NCBI GenBank assembly: GCA_016872055.1
Contig: VHBH01000001.1
Coordinates: 186,001-250,000, forward strand
DNA from: Nitrososphaerota archaeon
GTDB lineage: Archaea; Thermoproteota; Nitrososphaeria; Nitrososphaerales; Nitrosopumilaceae
DNA: 64,000 bases
Direction of reading: 5' to 3'
In this document: positions 51,504 through 58,788 of the stretch, piece by piece
Layout: the number at the start of each line of letters is the position of its first letter
How positions within the stretch are numbered: position 1 is the first letter of the stretch
The notes under the pieces: generated by a model
The model's input: the letters and a program-made list of their open reading frames with translations, nothing else
The model's database searches: none
What the model was told of the DNA's origin: nothing
Made by a program: the position numbers and the translations under genes

Positions 51504-51857
51504 CTAGTCCTTCAACCCATAGCCGCCTATGACGGAATAGCAACCTTGGGCGCAGTCCTCGCATATTGGCTTTATGGAATCGCTTTCTGTGCTGCCAATG
51601 CAATATGGTCGTTTTTCCCTATCCATACAGTCCACTGAAAGAATTGACCAGGCGGGACAGTCGACTGGTACGGTTCCCCATCCTCCCCAGTTTTTCTTCA
51701 TTAGTTCCAGCTGGCTTGGGGGGTTTATGACATAGTCGCGGTTTTGTTCTGTATTGTAAGAATGGTATCGAACACCTTGGTACTCTCTGGGCCAAATGTC
51801 ATCAACCGTGGAACGCCATTTTAGGCGCAATTGTAACAATAATTGGTATCTAGGCAC
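51504..51857 (-). CDS. Cys-rich small protein, unknown function
   Basis: GTG 51857 gives a 117-residue product. From residue 20 it is rich in Trp, Tyr, Asn and Pro. The C-terminal half holds six cysteines (VDCPAW, VDCMDR, PYCIG, PICEDCAQGCY), a pattern of disulfide- or metal-stabilised small proteins. No clear signal peptide is seen, so the true start may differ. It precedes the J-domain gene by 41 bases on the same strand. No family is recognised. Confidence 0.58.
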   Translation of the reverse strand: MPRYQLLLQLRLKWRSTVDDIWPREYQGVRYHSYNTEQNRDYVINPPSQLELMKKNWGGWGTVPVDCPAWSILSVDCMDREKRPYCIGSTESDSIKPICEDCAQGCYSVIGGYGLKD

Positions 51858-51945
51858 AAAATCCGCGCCTTGTCAATGAGATTCAATGCATGAGTTCATA
51901 TGCAACATCCCATGGAGAGAATCTGACGAAGGTCACAAGGAAAGT

Positions 51946-51952
51946 GGAGGTG
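51946..51952 (+). promoter_or_regulatory. Strong ribosome-binding site of the TRAM gene
   Basis: GGAGGTG lies five bases before ATG 51958. The full match decides for this start over an in-frame ATG at 51886. A leadered, highly translated mRNA is implied, unlike the many leaderless genes here. Confidence 0.75.
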
Positions 51953-51957
51953 TAAAG

Positions 51958-52254
51958 ATGAGTTTTGACGATAATTCCGGACGACGTGATAACAGACGTT
52001 TCGGTGGCGGATACAGAGGAGGCGGAGGCGGCAGACGTTTTAACAACGACAGACAGTTTGACGACCGACCAAAACCAGTAGAAACTGGCAAAGAATACGA
52101 TGTATCAATTACTGAAACATCCAGACAAGGCGACGGAATAGCAAGAGTAGACGGATTTGTCATATTTGTGAAAGGCGGACAGCCAGGCCAAGAGACTAAA
52201 ATCAAGGTAACACAAGTTGGCAGACGATTTGCAACAGCTGAACTAGCACAATAA
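51958..52254 (+). CDS. TRAM-domain RNA-binding protein with an RGG-rich N-terminus
   Basis: The 98-residue protein has an Arg/Gly-rich disordered start (residues 8-35, including GGGYRGGGGGRRF). A TRAM domain follows (residues 43-98) with GKEYDVSITETSRQGDGIAR and FVKGGQPGQETKIKVTQVGR. Small TRAM proteins bind RNA and act as archaeal cold-shock-like RNA chaperones. The RGG stretch is similar to that of eukaryotic RNA-binding proteins. The strong Shine-Dalgarno sequence suggests high expression. Confidence 0.9.
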   Translation: MSFDDNSGRRDNRRFGGGYRGGGGGRRFNNDRQFDDRPKPVETGKEYDVSITETSRQGDGIARVDGFVIFVKGGQPGQETKIKVTQVGRRFATAELAQ

Positions 52255-52356
52255 ATTATTTCTACAGCAATGTAGGAAAAATTTAATGATTCGATTTTTT
52301 TAATATTTTTCTAATTTTCAAAACCAGTTTATACTGTGATTTTTTTGATATAATAC

Positions 52357-52668
52357 ATGATGTCTTTGTTTCAGCTCAGCACTCGTACCTATGATTCCGA
52401 GATCCCTCTGATTAGAAAGGCATTGGGGGAGCTGGAAATAAAATGTAATTTAAAGGACAGTTACAAAATTGGTACTCCGTTTAATCGAGCTGGCTGGACT
52501 TTTTTTGATCTGGAAATAAGCATGGAGCTTGCACACATGATAGAAACCAGTGGGATGTTAGAAGGTGCTTTGGGGTTTAGGATTGGGGAGCAGCTCAAAA
52601 ATTTCATTGGGCATTATTTAGAATCATTTGGAAGCCAGGTCAGAATAAAGCAAATAGAATACGACTAG
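52357..52668 (+). CDS. Small soluble protein, unknown function
   Basis: The 103-residue product has alternating strands and helices without signal, membrane segment or motif: TYDSEIPLIRKALGELEIKC, then GWTFFDLEISMELAHMIE. It starts at ATG 52357 or the next ATG. The end overlaps the convergent gene by four bases. Not recognised. Confidence 0.55.
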   Translation: MMSLFQLSTRTYDSEIPLIRKALGELEIKCNLKDSYKIGTPFNRAGWTFFDLEISMELAHMIETSGMLEGALGFRIGEQLKNFIGHYLESFGSQVRIKQIEYD

Positions 52669-52952
52669 AATCCTTCTGGTGGATTTTGTATAAAGACATT
52701 ACAAAATAAGGTATCTGTTTTTTTGTCACGATATTGTACGTTGCATGTGACAAATTTTCCCTTTAGTGCCTGCTCTAGGTCTTCTAGTGTTCTTTCTCTT
52801 TGTGGGGAAGGGTCGTTTTCTACTTTGACTATTTGGATTTTTTCCAGCTTGCTGTATTCTTCTGAATTGTCCTTTCTGAAATGAGTCACGTACATTCTAA
52901 ACATGTTGCCTGAAAGACAGTCCATTACTGGTCCACCGATTCCATCCCCCAT
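52665..52952 (-). CDS. Small soluble protein, unknown function
   Basis: The 95-residue product begins with a Gly-rich stretch, then MFRMYVTHFRKDNSEEY and a charged helix (RERTLEDLEQALKGKF) flanked by strands with two cysteines (FVTCNVQY; FCNVFIQNP). It looks like a small alpha-beta fold. Its last bases overlap the convergent gene. No family is recognised. Confidence 0.55.
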   Translation of the reverse strand: MGDGIGGPVMDCLSGNMFRMYVTHFRKDNSEEYSKLEKIQIVKVENDPSPQRERTLEDLEQALKGKFVTCNVQYRDKKTDTLFCNVFIQNPPEGF

Positions 52953-52988
52953 GAAATGATATCGAATTTACTTGTTATAATTGTAGAT

Positions 52989-53225
52989 TCATTGGCATTC
53001 TATAATGTCGGCTTTGTTATAGTATAGTGTGTTTTGTGCTACTTTGATTATTGCACCGGATCTAAAAGATAAAACCATCATGATGCCATTATAGTTTTCA
53101 AGTTTTACAAGCGCACCGTTGATTTGGTCGGGAGCTGCAGAATATAGATCATCTTCTCCTGGAAAAGGCAACCAATTCTTTCCCAGAGTGAGTCTATCGC
53201 ATTTAGTTTCAGATTTAAAGTCCAT
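52989..53225 (-). CDS. Small beta-rich protein, unknown function
   Basis: The 78-residue product is mainly beta, with GKNWLPFPGEDDLYSAAP followed by ALVKLENYNGIMMVLSFRSG and a closing strand pair. It may be an SH3-like or OB-like barrel. No signal or membrane segment. It lies between the previous gene and the tRNA-Arg gene on the same strand. Confidence 0.55.
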   Translation of the reverse strand: MDFKSETKCDRLTLGKNWLPFPGEDDLYSAAPDQINGALVKLENYNGIMMVLSFRSGAIIKVAQNTLYYNKADIIECQ

Positions 53226-53272
53226 GTTGTGGATTTACTACATAATTTTATTTTCTTTGCGAAATAACAAGG

Positions 53273-53347
53273 CGGATCCGGGGGGACTCGAACCCACGAC
53301 CTGACGCTCCGCAAGCGTCCGCACTATCCAAGCTGTGCTACGGACCC
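53273..53347 (-). tRNA. tRNA-Arg (anticodon GCG)
   Basis: The complement folds as a 75-base tRNA: acceptor GGGTCCG with CGGATCC (one G-U pair) plus G73, anticodon stem GACGC/GCGTC around loop TTGCGGA (anticodon GCG), and T-loop TTCGAGT in GTGGG...CCCCC. No intron, no encoded CCA. It reads CGC/CGU codons. Confidence 0.95.
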
Positions 53348-53387
53348 GCAAAAATAATTCAAAGTAAATCCGTAAAAAATGTTCTTA

Positions 53388-54095
53388 CTATGCAGCGCTA
53401 GTCTCTGCCTTTTTGACAAAGATATAGTGCATAATTAGTCCAGCTATTATTCCACCAATGATCGGGCCTGCCCAGTACATCCAGTGGAAATCCCAATAGC
53501 CAGACGCCAGAGCCGGGCCAAGTGTTCTTGCAGGATTCATTGAAGCGCCAGTGAGTGGAATTCCAACCAAGTGCAGCAAAAATATCATTCCGCCTATTAC
53601 TAGACCATACATTCCAGCGGGCGCCTTTTTGTGCACTGCCGTCATGAATATTACAGTAACCAAAAAGAACGTAAAGACCAGTTCTAGCGCAAAGCCAGAC
53701 ATTGCAGAGTTTCCAAGTAGCTCACTTGGCCCACCCTGCGTTCCAAATTTGACCTTGGCTCCAAGCACTGGAAATATCGCCTTTAGCGAAAATGCCGCAA
53801 TTATGGCACCAATACACTGGAATACAATATACCCAATGCCATTTACTATACTGATTCTTTTAGTAATCATCATTGGAATAGTAACTGCTGGGTTGATGTG
53901 TGCCCCAGATACATGGCCAAACGCATAGACCATCAGGCCGATTACGACTCCATGTGCCAGTGATATTATCAATAATCCTTCCAAATTCAGAGAATCGCCA
54001 AACATTGTAGATGACACTATGATAGACAAAGGTCCAAAGAAGACCAGTGCAAATGTGCACAGTGCTTCTACAAACCATGATCGTCCTGATATCAT
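53388..54095 (-). CDS. Aquaporin-family (MIP) channel
   Basis: The 235-residue protein has six membrane helices and two NPA half-helices: SGAHINPAVT (residues 64-73) and GASMNPARTLGP near residue 187, with the selectivity-filter arginine after the second NPA. It passes water and perhaps small neutral solutes such as ammonia. Pore residues cannot be assigned with confidence from sequence alone. A good TATA box lies 30 bases upstream. In an ammonia oxidiser, ammonia permeation is an attractive but untested idea. Confidence 0.93.
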   Translation of the reverse strand: MISGRSWFVEALCTFALVFFGPLSIIVSSTMFGDSLNLEGLLIISLAHGVVIGLMVYAFGHVSGAHINPAVTIPMMITKRISIVNGIGYIVFQCIGAIIAAFSLKAIFPVLGAKVKFGTQGGPSELLGNSAMSGFALELVFTFFLVTVIFMTAVHKKAPAGMYGLVIGGMIFLLHLVGIPLTGASMNPARTLGPALASGYWDFHWMYWAGPIIGGIIAGLIMHYIFVKKAETSAA

Positions 54096-54120
54096 CTAAT
54101 ATGTCGCCCCTTCCGATTTC

Positions 54121-54131
54121 AATATAAAATA
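54121..54131 (-). promoter_or_regulatory. TATA box of the aquaporin-family gene
   Basis: The complement holds CATATTTTATATT centred about 31 bases before ATG 54095, which fits leaderless archaeal initiation. Confidence 0.55.
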
Positions 54132-54187
54132 TGCGGTCGATCCATGGTTTCAAAAATAATTAATGTAGGGATGAAACCAAAACAATA

Positions 54188-54643
54188 ATGCTAGAAGAAG
54201 GAGAAAAAGTTCCAAGCTTTGAGCTACATGACGCAAATGGAGAGACGGTCAAATCCTCAGAGTTCAAGGGAAAAAAGTTCGTAGTCTATTTTTATCCAAG
54301 GGATTTCACGCCGGGTTGCACAATAGAAGCAGATGAGTTCTCTAAAGAATATAAAAAATTCCAAAAGATAGGCGCGACTATAATTGGAATATCGACTGAC
54401 AGCGTCGAGTCGCACAAAAAATTCGTAGATAAAATGAATATTCCATATGTATTGTTGTCAGATCCAGAGTCCGAGGTATCTAAAAAATTCGGAGTCTGGG
54501 GTAAAAAACAGTTCATGGGTCGAGAATACATGGGAATCCAGAGGAGTACGTTTCTTGTTGACGAAAAGGGCAAAATCTTCAAGGTCTATCCAAGTGTAAA
54601 GCCAAAGGGCCACGCAGAAGAAGTCCTAGCTGCCCTGAAATAA
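54188..54643 (+). CDS. bcp: BCP-type peroxiredoxin, apparently 1-Cys
   Basis: The 151-residue enzyme has the thioredoxin fold with the PRDFTPGCTIEADEF active site (residues 38-52), where C44 is the peroxidatic cysteine. The usual resolving cysteine five positions later is an aspartate, and no other cysteine occurs in the protein. It must therefore work as a 1-Cys enzyme with an outside thiol. It removes hydrogen or organic peroxides in the cytoplasm. The gene has its own AT-rich promoter stretch. Confidence 0.93.
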   Translation: MLEEGEKVPSFELHDANGETVKSSEFKGKKFVVYFYPRDFTPGCTIEADEFSKEYKKFQKIGATIIGISTDSVESHKKFVDKMNIPYVLLSDPESEVSKKFGVWGKKQFMGREYMGIQRSTFLVDEKGKIFKVYPSVKPKGHAEEVLAALK

Positions 54644-54668
54644 AAAGATAAAAGAGAAGTTTGGATTT

Positions 54669-55544
54669 TTAGAAGCCTTTTGGTAATGTGCCTTTTGGTT
54701 TTGCCGGTGCTGGAGGCGGTGTTGTCGGTTTGAATCCCGCTGGTAGTGAACCCCTATTCGAGTCATTTGGTTTTGGTGGTGGTGCAGTCTTTGTTTGTTG
54801 TTGCATTCTTGCAAGGTATTCTTTTTCATATGCCTCTAGCTGCTCCTTTCTTGACGCATTTTCATTTCCGCTAGAACCACTTGATTCTACCTGCTTGGTT
54901 CCAGCTGGTAGTGAACCCCGTGTTGGGTTTGGCTTCGGCGCTGGCGGTGGAGCCGTCTGTGTTTGTGCAGAACCAGTTGCTGTTGATTGTATACCGTATC
55001 CTGCAAAGTATTTTGTTCTAGGATGGTATGCGAGTTTTTCTCGTGTTGCAAAGTACTTGTTGGATGGTTGAGTGTATCCTGTTACCTTTGCCTTTTGTAG
55101 GTTCCAGTCGGATGTTGGAACGCTTGCTTGTACAACGTGCTTGCTTGCAAAGTATCGGTTTCCTGCTGGAGAGTATCCAGTTACCTTTGCTCTGTACGAG
55201 TGGAAGTCCGATGTTGGTGCGCTTCTCCATTGCTCCCAAGCTGGGACTACTTCTCCCTCTGGCTTTGGTGCTGGTGGTGGTGTTTGAACTTGTGGTTTTG
55301 GTGCTGGAGCTGGTGCCGGAGCTGGTTTGAAACCTGCTGGCAGAGTTCCTTGCGGTTTTGTTGTTGGCGCTGGTGCTGGTTTTGGTGCTGGTGGTGGTGT
55401 TTGAACTTGTGGTTTTGGTGCTGGTGGTGGTGTAGTTACTTGTGGTTTTGATTCAAATTGACTAGCTAGTTTTGCAAGTTTTTCTTCTAATTCTGCAATT
55501 TTTGCTTCTAAATCCTTTTTAGTTGACTTAGTAGTTCCAGACAT
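54669..55544 (-). CDS. Proline-rich repeat protein with GSLPxG motifs (long paralogue)
   Basis: The 291-residue protein has four parts. First is a short coiled coil (residues 7-30, DLEAKIAELEEKLAKLA). Second is a Pro/Ala/Lys linker built of TPPPAPKPQVQ-like units with one QGTLPAGFKP. Third is a core (about 115-195) containing two related units, PTSDFHSYRAKVTGY...NRYFAS and PTSDWNLQKAKVTGY...NKYFAT, plus a partial third (PRTKYFAGYG). Last is a tail with RGSLPAGTK, RGSLPAGFK and the C-terminal KGTLPKGF. No signal or membrane helix, so it is cytoplasmic. A shorter paralogue lies just upstream on the same strand. Function unknown. Confidence 0.78.
   Translation of the reverse strand: MSGTTKSTKKDLEAKIAELEEKLAKLASQFESKPQVTTPPPAPKPQVQTPPPAPKPAPAPTTKPQGTLPAGFKPAPAPAPAPKPQVQTPPPAPKPEGEVVPAWEQWRSAPTSDFHSYRAKVTGYSPAGNRYFASKHVVQASVPTSDWNLQKAKVTGYTQPSNKYFATREKLAYHPRTKYFAGYGIQSTATGSAQTQTAPPPAPKPNPTRGSLPAGTKQVESSGSSGNENASRKEQLEAYEKEYLARMQQQTKTAPPPKPNDSNRGSLPAGFKPTTPPPAPAKPKGTLPKGF
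54933..55450. repeat. Copy A of a near-perfect 518-base direct repeat
   Basis: This stretch of the long proline-rich gene matches 55770-56287 base for base as far as I can compare by eye, at a constant offset of 837. The flanking parts of the two genes are clearly more diverged. Copies this alike between two genes with diverged flanks point to recent gene conversion or duplication. An assembly artefact is unlikely because the flanks differ. Confidence 0.85.
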
Positions 55545-55565
55545 GTGTTTTCCTGACCCATAATA

Positions 55566-55579
55566 GTTTATTTACATTT
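55566..55579 (-). promoter_or_regulatory. Promoter element shared by the two proline-rich genes (copy A)
   Basis: The complement reads AAATGTAAATAAAC, ending 22 bases before ATG 55544. The same 14 bases precede the paralogue at 56408-56421 with 24-base spacing. It is probably a TATA box with flanking recognition element for a leaderless transcript. Confidence 0.55.
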
Positions 55580-55730
55580 TGTTCCCCGTTGTCAAAACAA
55601 TTTAGAACATTTTTTGCCAAACCGCATAATTTTGCAACAATAAAGCCAAAAATCCGCAATTCCAGACTTGGGCACCGATCTATTCAACATAGAATTTATT
55701 CAAAAAATATGTAAGAAAATATGGAATTTT

Positions 55731-56384
55731 TTAGAAGCCTTTTGGTAGAGAGCCACGAGAAGTATTCTTCTTCGGCGCTGGCGGTGGAGCCGTCTGTGTT
55801 TGTGCAGAACCAGTTGCTGTTGATTGTATACCGTATCCTGCAAAGTATTTTGTTCTAGGATGGTATGCGAGTTTTTCTCGTGTTGCAAAGTACTTGTTGG
55901 ATGGTTGAGTGTATCCTGTTACCTTTGCCTTTTGTAGGTTCCAGTCGGATGTTGGAACGCTTGCTTGTACAACGTGCTTGCTTGCAAAGTATCGGTTTCC
56001 TGCTGGAGAGTATCCAGTTACCTTTGCTCTGTACGAGTGGAAGTCCGATGTTGGTGCGCTTCTCCATTGCTCCCAAGCTGGGACTACTTCTCCCTCTGGC
56101 TTTGGTGCTGGTGGTGGTGTTTGAACTTGTGGTTTTGGTGCTGGAGCTGGTGCCGGAGCTGGTTTGAAACCTGCTGGCAGAGTTCCTTGCGGTTTTGTTG
56201 TTGGCGCTGGTGCTGGTTTTGGTGCTGGTGGTGGTGTTTGAACTTGTGGTTTTGGTGCTGGTGGTGGTGTAGTTACTTGTGGTTTTGGTGCTGATTCTAT
56301 TTGATTAGCCAATTTTGCAAGCTTTTCTTCTAATTCTGCAATTTTTGCTTCTAAGTCTTTTTTAGTGGATTTAACACTAGACAT
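55731..56384 (-). CDS. Proline-rich repeat protein with GSLPxG motifs (short paralogue)
   Basis: From ATG 56384 the 217-residue product repeats the layout of its neighbour: coiled coil (residues 5-27), proline-rich linker with QGTLPAGFKP, and the double PTSD-AKVTGY-YFA core. It ends soon after with RGSLPKGF, lacking the last 80 residues of the longer protein. An upstream in-frame extension to 56684 is antisense to another gene and is not used. It is cytoplasmic by composition. The close similarity of both copies suggests they form mixed oligomers through the coiled coil (inference). Confidence 0.8.
   Translation of the reverse strand: MSSVKSTKKDLEAKIAELEEKLAKLANQIESAPKPQVTTPPPAPKPQVQTPPPAPKPAPAPTTKPQGTLPAGFKPAPAPAPAPKPQVQTPPPAPKPEGEVVPAWEQWRSAPTSDFHSYRAKVTGYSPAGNRYFASKHVVQASVPTSDWNLQKAKVTGYTQPSNKYFATREKLAYHPRTKYFAGYGIQSTATGSAQTQTAPPPAPKKNTSRGSLPKGF
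55770..56287. repeat. Copy B of a near-perfect 518-base direct repeat
   Basis: This is the partner of 54933-55450. Just beyond the right end, copy B has a six-base insertion relative to copy A and then several substitutions in the coiled-coil codons. Confidence 0.85.
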
Positions 56385-56407
56385 GTAACTTTGGTGCCCG
56401 TTGCGGG

Positions 56408-56421
56408 GTTTATTTACATTT
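56408..56421 (-). promoter_or_regulatory. Promoter element shared by the two proline-rich genes (copy B)
   Basis: The complement reads AAATGTAAATAAAC, ending 24 bases before ATG 56384; see copy A. Bases around it differ between the two copies, so the element itself seems conserved by selection. Confidence 0.55.
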
Positions 56422-56447
56422 GGGTAAATCTCAGGCGGGCAAATCTG

Positions 56448-56873
56448 ATGAAAAAGTGGATCAAATTTAATACCAGCGTCAAGGTATATGCTCTGTTGGA
56501 CGATTTTGAAAAAGAGTATCCAGACTTTGACTGGAAAAACACTCCGGCATACAAGCACCCAGGAGGAAAGGACTGTCCGTGTCCAAAGCACGAATATATC
56601 AGAGAGCAGATCAACTTTGCAAAGACTGTAAACCAGACAAGCAAAGAGCCAACTAAGGTCACACTCAAGTTCTGCCCAGAACACTACAAAGTCTACATTG
56701 AAGAAGTCATACCATCTATGCCATTCAAGTACAAACTATTGACAAAAATCGCACTCAAAGTCGGCGCAATCCAGCTGGAAAAGCTCACCCACATGCAGTC
56801 TGATCTTTGCTTTTACTGCAAGTTCGGCTCCGGCGGACATGGAAGGAAAAGCGAGCTTCCGCCAATCCAATAA
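56448..56873 (+). CDS. Cys/His-containing soluble protein, unknown function
   Basis: ATG 56448 gives 141 residues. A polar N-terminal half carries GGKDCPCPKHE near residue 39. The C-terminal half has FCPEHYKVYIEEVIPSM near residue 73 and a CFYCKFGSGGHG knuckle near residue 124. The four cysteine groups could form two zinc or iron sites. An in-frame start at 56391 would overlap the neighbour's promoter element and adds an unlikely leader. It ends one base before a convergent zinc-finger gene. Not recognised. Confidence 0.62.
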   Translation: MKKWIKFNTSVKVYALLDDFEKEYPDFDWKNTPAYKHPGGKDCPCPKHEYIREQINFAKTVNQTSKEPTKVTLKFCPEHYKVYIEEVIPSMPFKYKLLTKIALKVGAIQLEKLTHMQSDLCFYCKFGSGGHGRKSELPPIQ

Positions 56874-56874
56874 C

Positions 56875-57105
56875 CTAGACTGGGCCGACCATTATCTTTG
56901 GCTTGTTAGGAGTATCATGGTGGCATCTTTTTCCGCAGACCGGGCACGTCTTTCTGTCCAGAAATATGCACTGGCAGATGTGGGATTTGAGGTAGCTCTC
57001 AGCAGATTTTGTATGTTCTCCTGAGCCGTTGCAAAATGGGCACTGTGTTCCAAGCAGTTCTATTGTTCCCTTGCCCTTGCAGACGGGACATTTTTGCTCA
57101 CTCAA
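56875..57105 (-). CDS. DnaJ-type zinc-knuckle protein (76 aa)
   Basis: The 76-residue product starts at TTG 57105. It carries CPVCKGKGTIELLGTQCPFC (residues 6-25), which is the CxxCxGxG repeat pair of the DnaJ central domain, and later CPVCGKRCHHD near residue 54. It lacks a J domain. Free-standing knuckles like this may act as thiol-binding or chaperone adaptors. It is divergent from the UbiD gene. Confidence 0.75.
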   Translation of the reverse strand: MSEQKCPVCKGKGTIELLGTQCPFCNGSGEHTKSAESYLKSHICQCIFLDRKTCPVCGKRCHHDTPNKPKIMVGPV

Positions 57106-57119
57106 TTTGATTCAATCCA

Positions 57120-58631
57120 ATGATGCTGATTAAAATGCCTTTGTCGCCCAGTCAAGCTTTATACAACATTTACATAAACCCAAACACATTGCCAATCGAA
57201 GACGTCTCAGAACTCATATCAGCATTAGAAAAAGCAGATCAGTTAAAGCGAGTAAAGACGCAGGTCGATTCCGATTTGGAGATTGCAGAAATCCTAAGGC
57301 GTGTAATGTATGCAAACGGCCCCGCAGTACTATTTGAGAATGTAAAGGGCTATGACATGCCGGTGTTGGCAAATGCTTTTGGCTCAATAAAGCGACTACA
57401 AATCGGCCTTGAAATGGACGACTTCACCGAGATTGGTCAGAGAATAGTTGACATGACAAAGATGGAGGTACCATCAGGATTTCTCAACAAGATCAAAAAG
57501 CTTCCAGAATTATCCAAGATGGGTGAGGTATTCCCAAAATTAGAAAAGTCCGGCCCGGTAACTGAAGTGATAGAGCAAAGTCCTTCATTTAGTAAGATTC
57601 CAATTTTGAAAACCTGGCACAAGGATGCAGGAAGATTCATCACGCTTGGATTAATCGCAACAAAGCACCCGGAGACAGGCGTTAGAAATCTTGGAGTGTA
57701 CAGGATGCAAATTATAGATGATACCCATGCTATGATGCACTGGCAAAAGCACAAACGCGGAGCACATCATGGAGACATTTCAAAAGAAAGGGGGCAAAAA
57801 ATTCCAGCTGCAATCATTATTGGGGCAGAGCCGGCAACTGTGTTTTCTGCAATTGCTCCTGTGCCGGAAGGGTTGGATAAGTATCTCTTTGCAGGTATTA
57901 CTCGAAAAAAGGGAATCAAGACCGTACAATGCAAGACGCAAGATTTGGAAGTTCCCGCAAATGCAGAGATCATCCTAGAAGGATATGTCGACCCATCAGA
58001 TATTCGAGACGAGGGACCATTTGGTGACCACACCGGGTATTACACGCCAGTTGAACCATATCCAACATTTACCCTAACTGGAATAATGAGAAGACAAAAG
58101 CCAGTGTACTTGACTACCATAGTTGGCAAGCCAATTTTAGAAGACGCCCATGTCGGCAAAGTAATTGAAAGATCATTTCTGCCACTAATCCGCATGTTCC
58201 ATCCTGAAGTGGTAGACTTTGCAATGCCAGCTGCAGGATGGTTCCAAGGAATGGCAATCATATCAATCAAAAAGCGTTATCCAGGGCAGGCAAAAAAAGT
58301 CATGATGGGGTTATGGGGCACCGGACAGCTTACAGTAACAAAAATGTTCATTGTAGTGGATGATGACATCAATGTCCACGATTTCAATGACGTAATCTGG
58401 GCAATCACAACCCGTGCAGATGCAGCGCGCGACTGTGTTATTATTAACAACACCCCAACTGACACACTAGACCCAGCATCACCTTTGGTGAATTTTGGCT
58501 CCAAACTAGGAATTGATGCAACACAAAAGACCCGTGAAGAAGGATTCACTAGAGAAATCCAGGAAAAGGTCGCAGTCGATGAGTCAACCAAGAATCTAGT
58601 TGATTCCAAGTGGTCTAGCTACGGTATTTGA
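57120..58631 (+). CDS. UbiD-family decarboxylase
   Basis: The 503-residue enzyme has the UbiD pattern. NVKGYDMPVLANAFGSIKRL lies near residue 75, and a mid-region RRMQ-like GVYRMQIIDDTHAMMHWQKHKRG follows. The active-site block is EGPFGDHTGYYTPVEPYP near residue 300, with the conserved Glu and Asp. It uses prenylated FMN to remove carboxyl groups from aromatic or unsaturated acids. With the MqnC gene just beyond, a role in menaquinone synthesis is likely, but UbiD enzymes have many substrates. Confidence 0.9.
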   Translation: MMLIKMPLSPSQALYNIYINPNTLPIEDVSELISALEKADQLKRVKTQVDSDLEIAEILRRVMYANGPAVLFENVKGYDMPVLANAFGSIKRLQIGLEMDDFTEIGQRIVDMTKMEVPSGFLNKIKKLPELSKMGEVFPKLEKSGPVTEVIEQSPSFSKIPILKTWHKDAGRFITLGLIATKHPETGVRNLGVYRMQIIDDTHAMMHWQKHKRGAHHGDISKERGQKIPAAIIIGAEPATVFSAIAPVPEGLDKYLFAGITRKKGIKTVQCKTQDLEVPANAEIILEGYVDPSDIRDEGPFGDHTGYYTPVEPYPTFTLTGIMRRQKPVYLTTIVGKPILEDAHVGKVIERSFLPLIRMFHPEVVDFAMPAAGWFQGMAIISIKKRYPGQAKKVMMGLWGTGQLTVTKMFIVVDDDINVHDFNDVIWAITTRADAARDCVIINNTPTDTLDPASPLVNFGSKLGIDATQKTREEGFTREIQEKVAVDESTKNLVDSKWSSYGI

Positions 58632-58788
58632 GATATTTTCTATTCTGTGCTACATAATACGAGACAGACCACTTGAGAAAATTAGTCTCATCCAGCCGTG
58701 TCTACCCGTTTGGTGATGGCAACGGTGGAATATCGTGTACTGAAAGTAATAAAATTATGTAATTTTTTAGAAAAACTATTGGTAATGC

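Noticed and set aside
55028-56294. Plus-strand frames that appear in two identical copies
   Set aside because: They repeat only because the underlying 518 bases are duplicated; the translations are Leu/Val or Trp/Cys runs opposite proline-rich codons.
58661-58689. GAGAC/GTCTC inverted repeat between the UbiD and MqnC genes
   Set aside because: Only five base pairs with a 19-base loop; too weak to call a terminator or structure.
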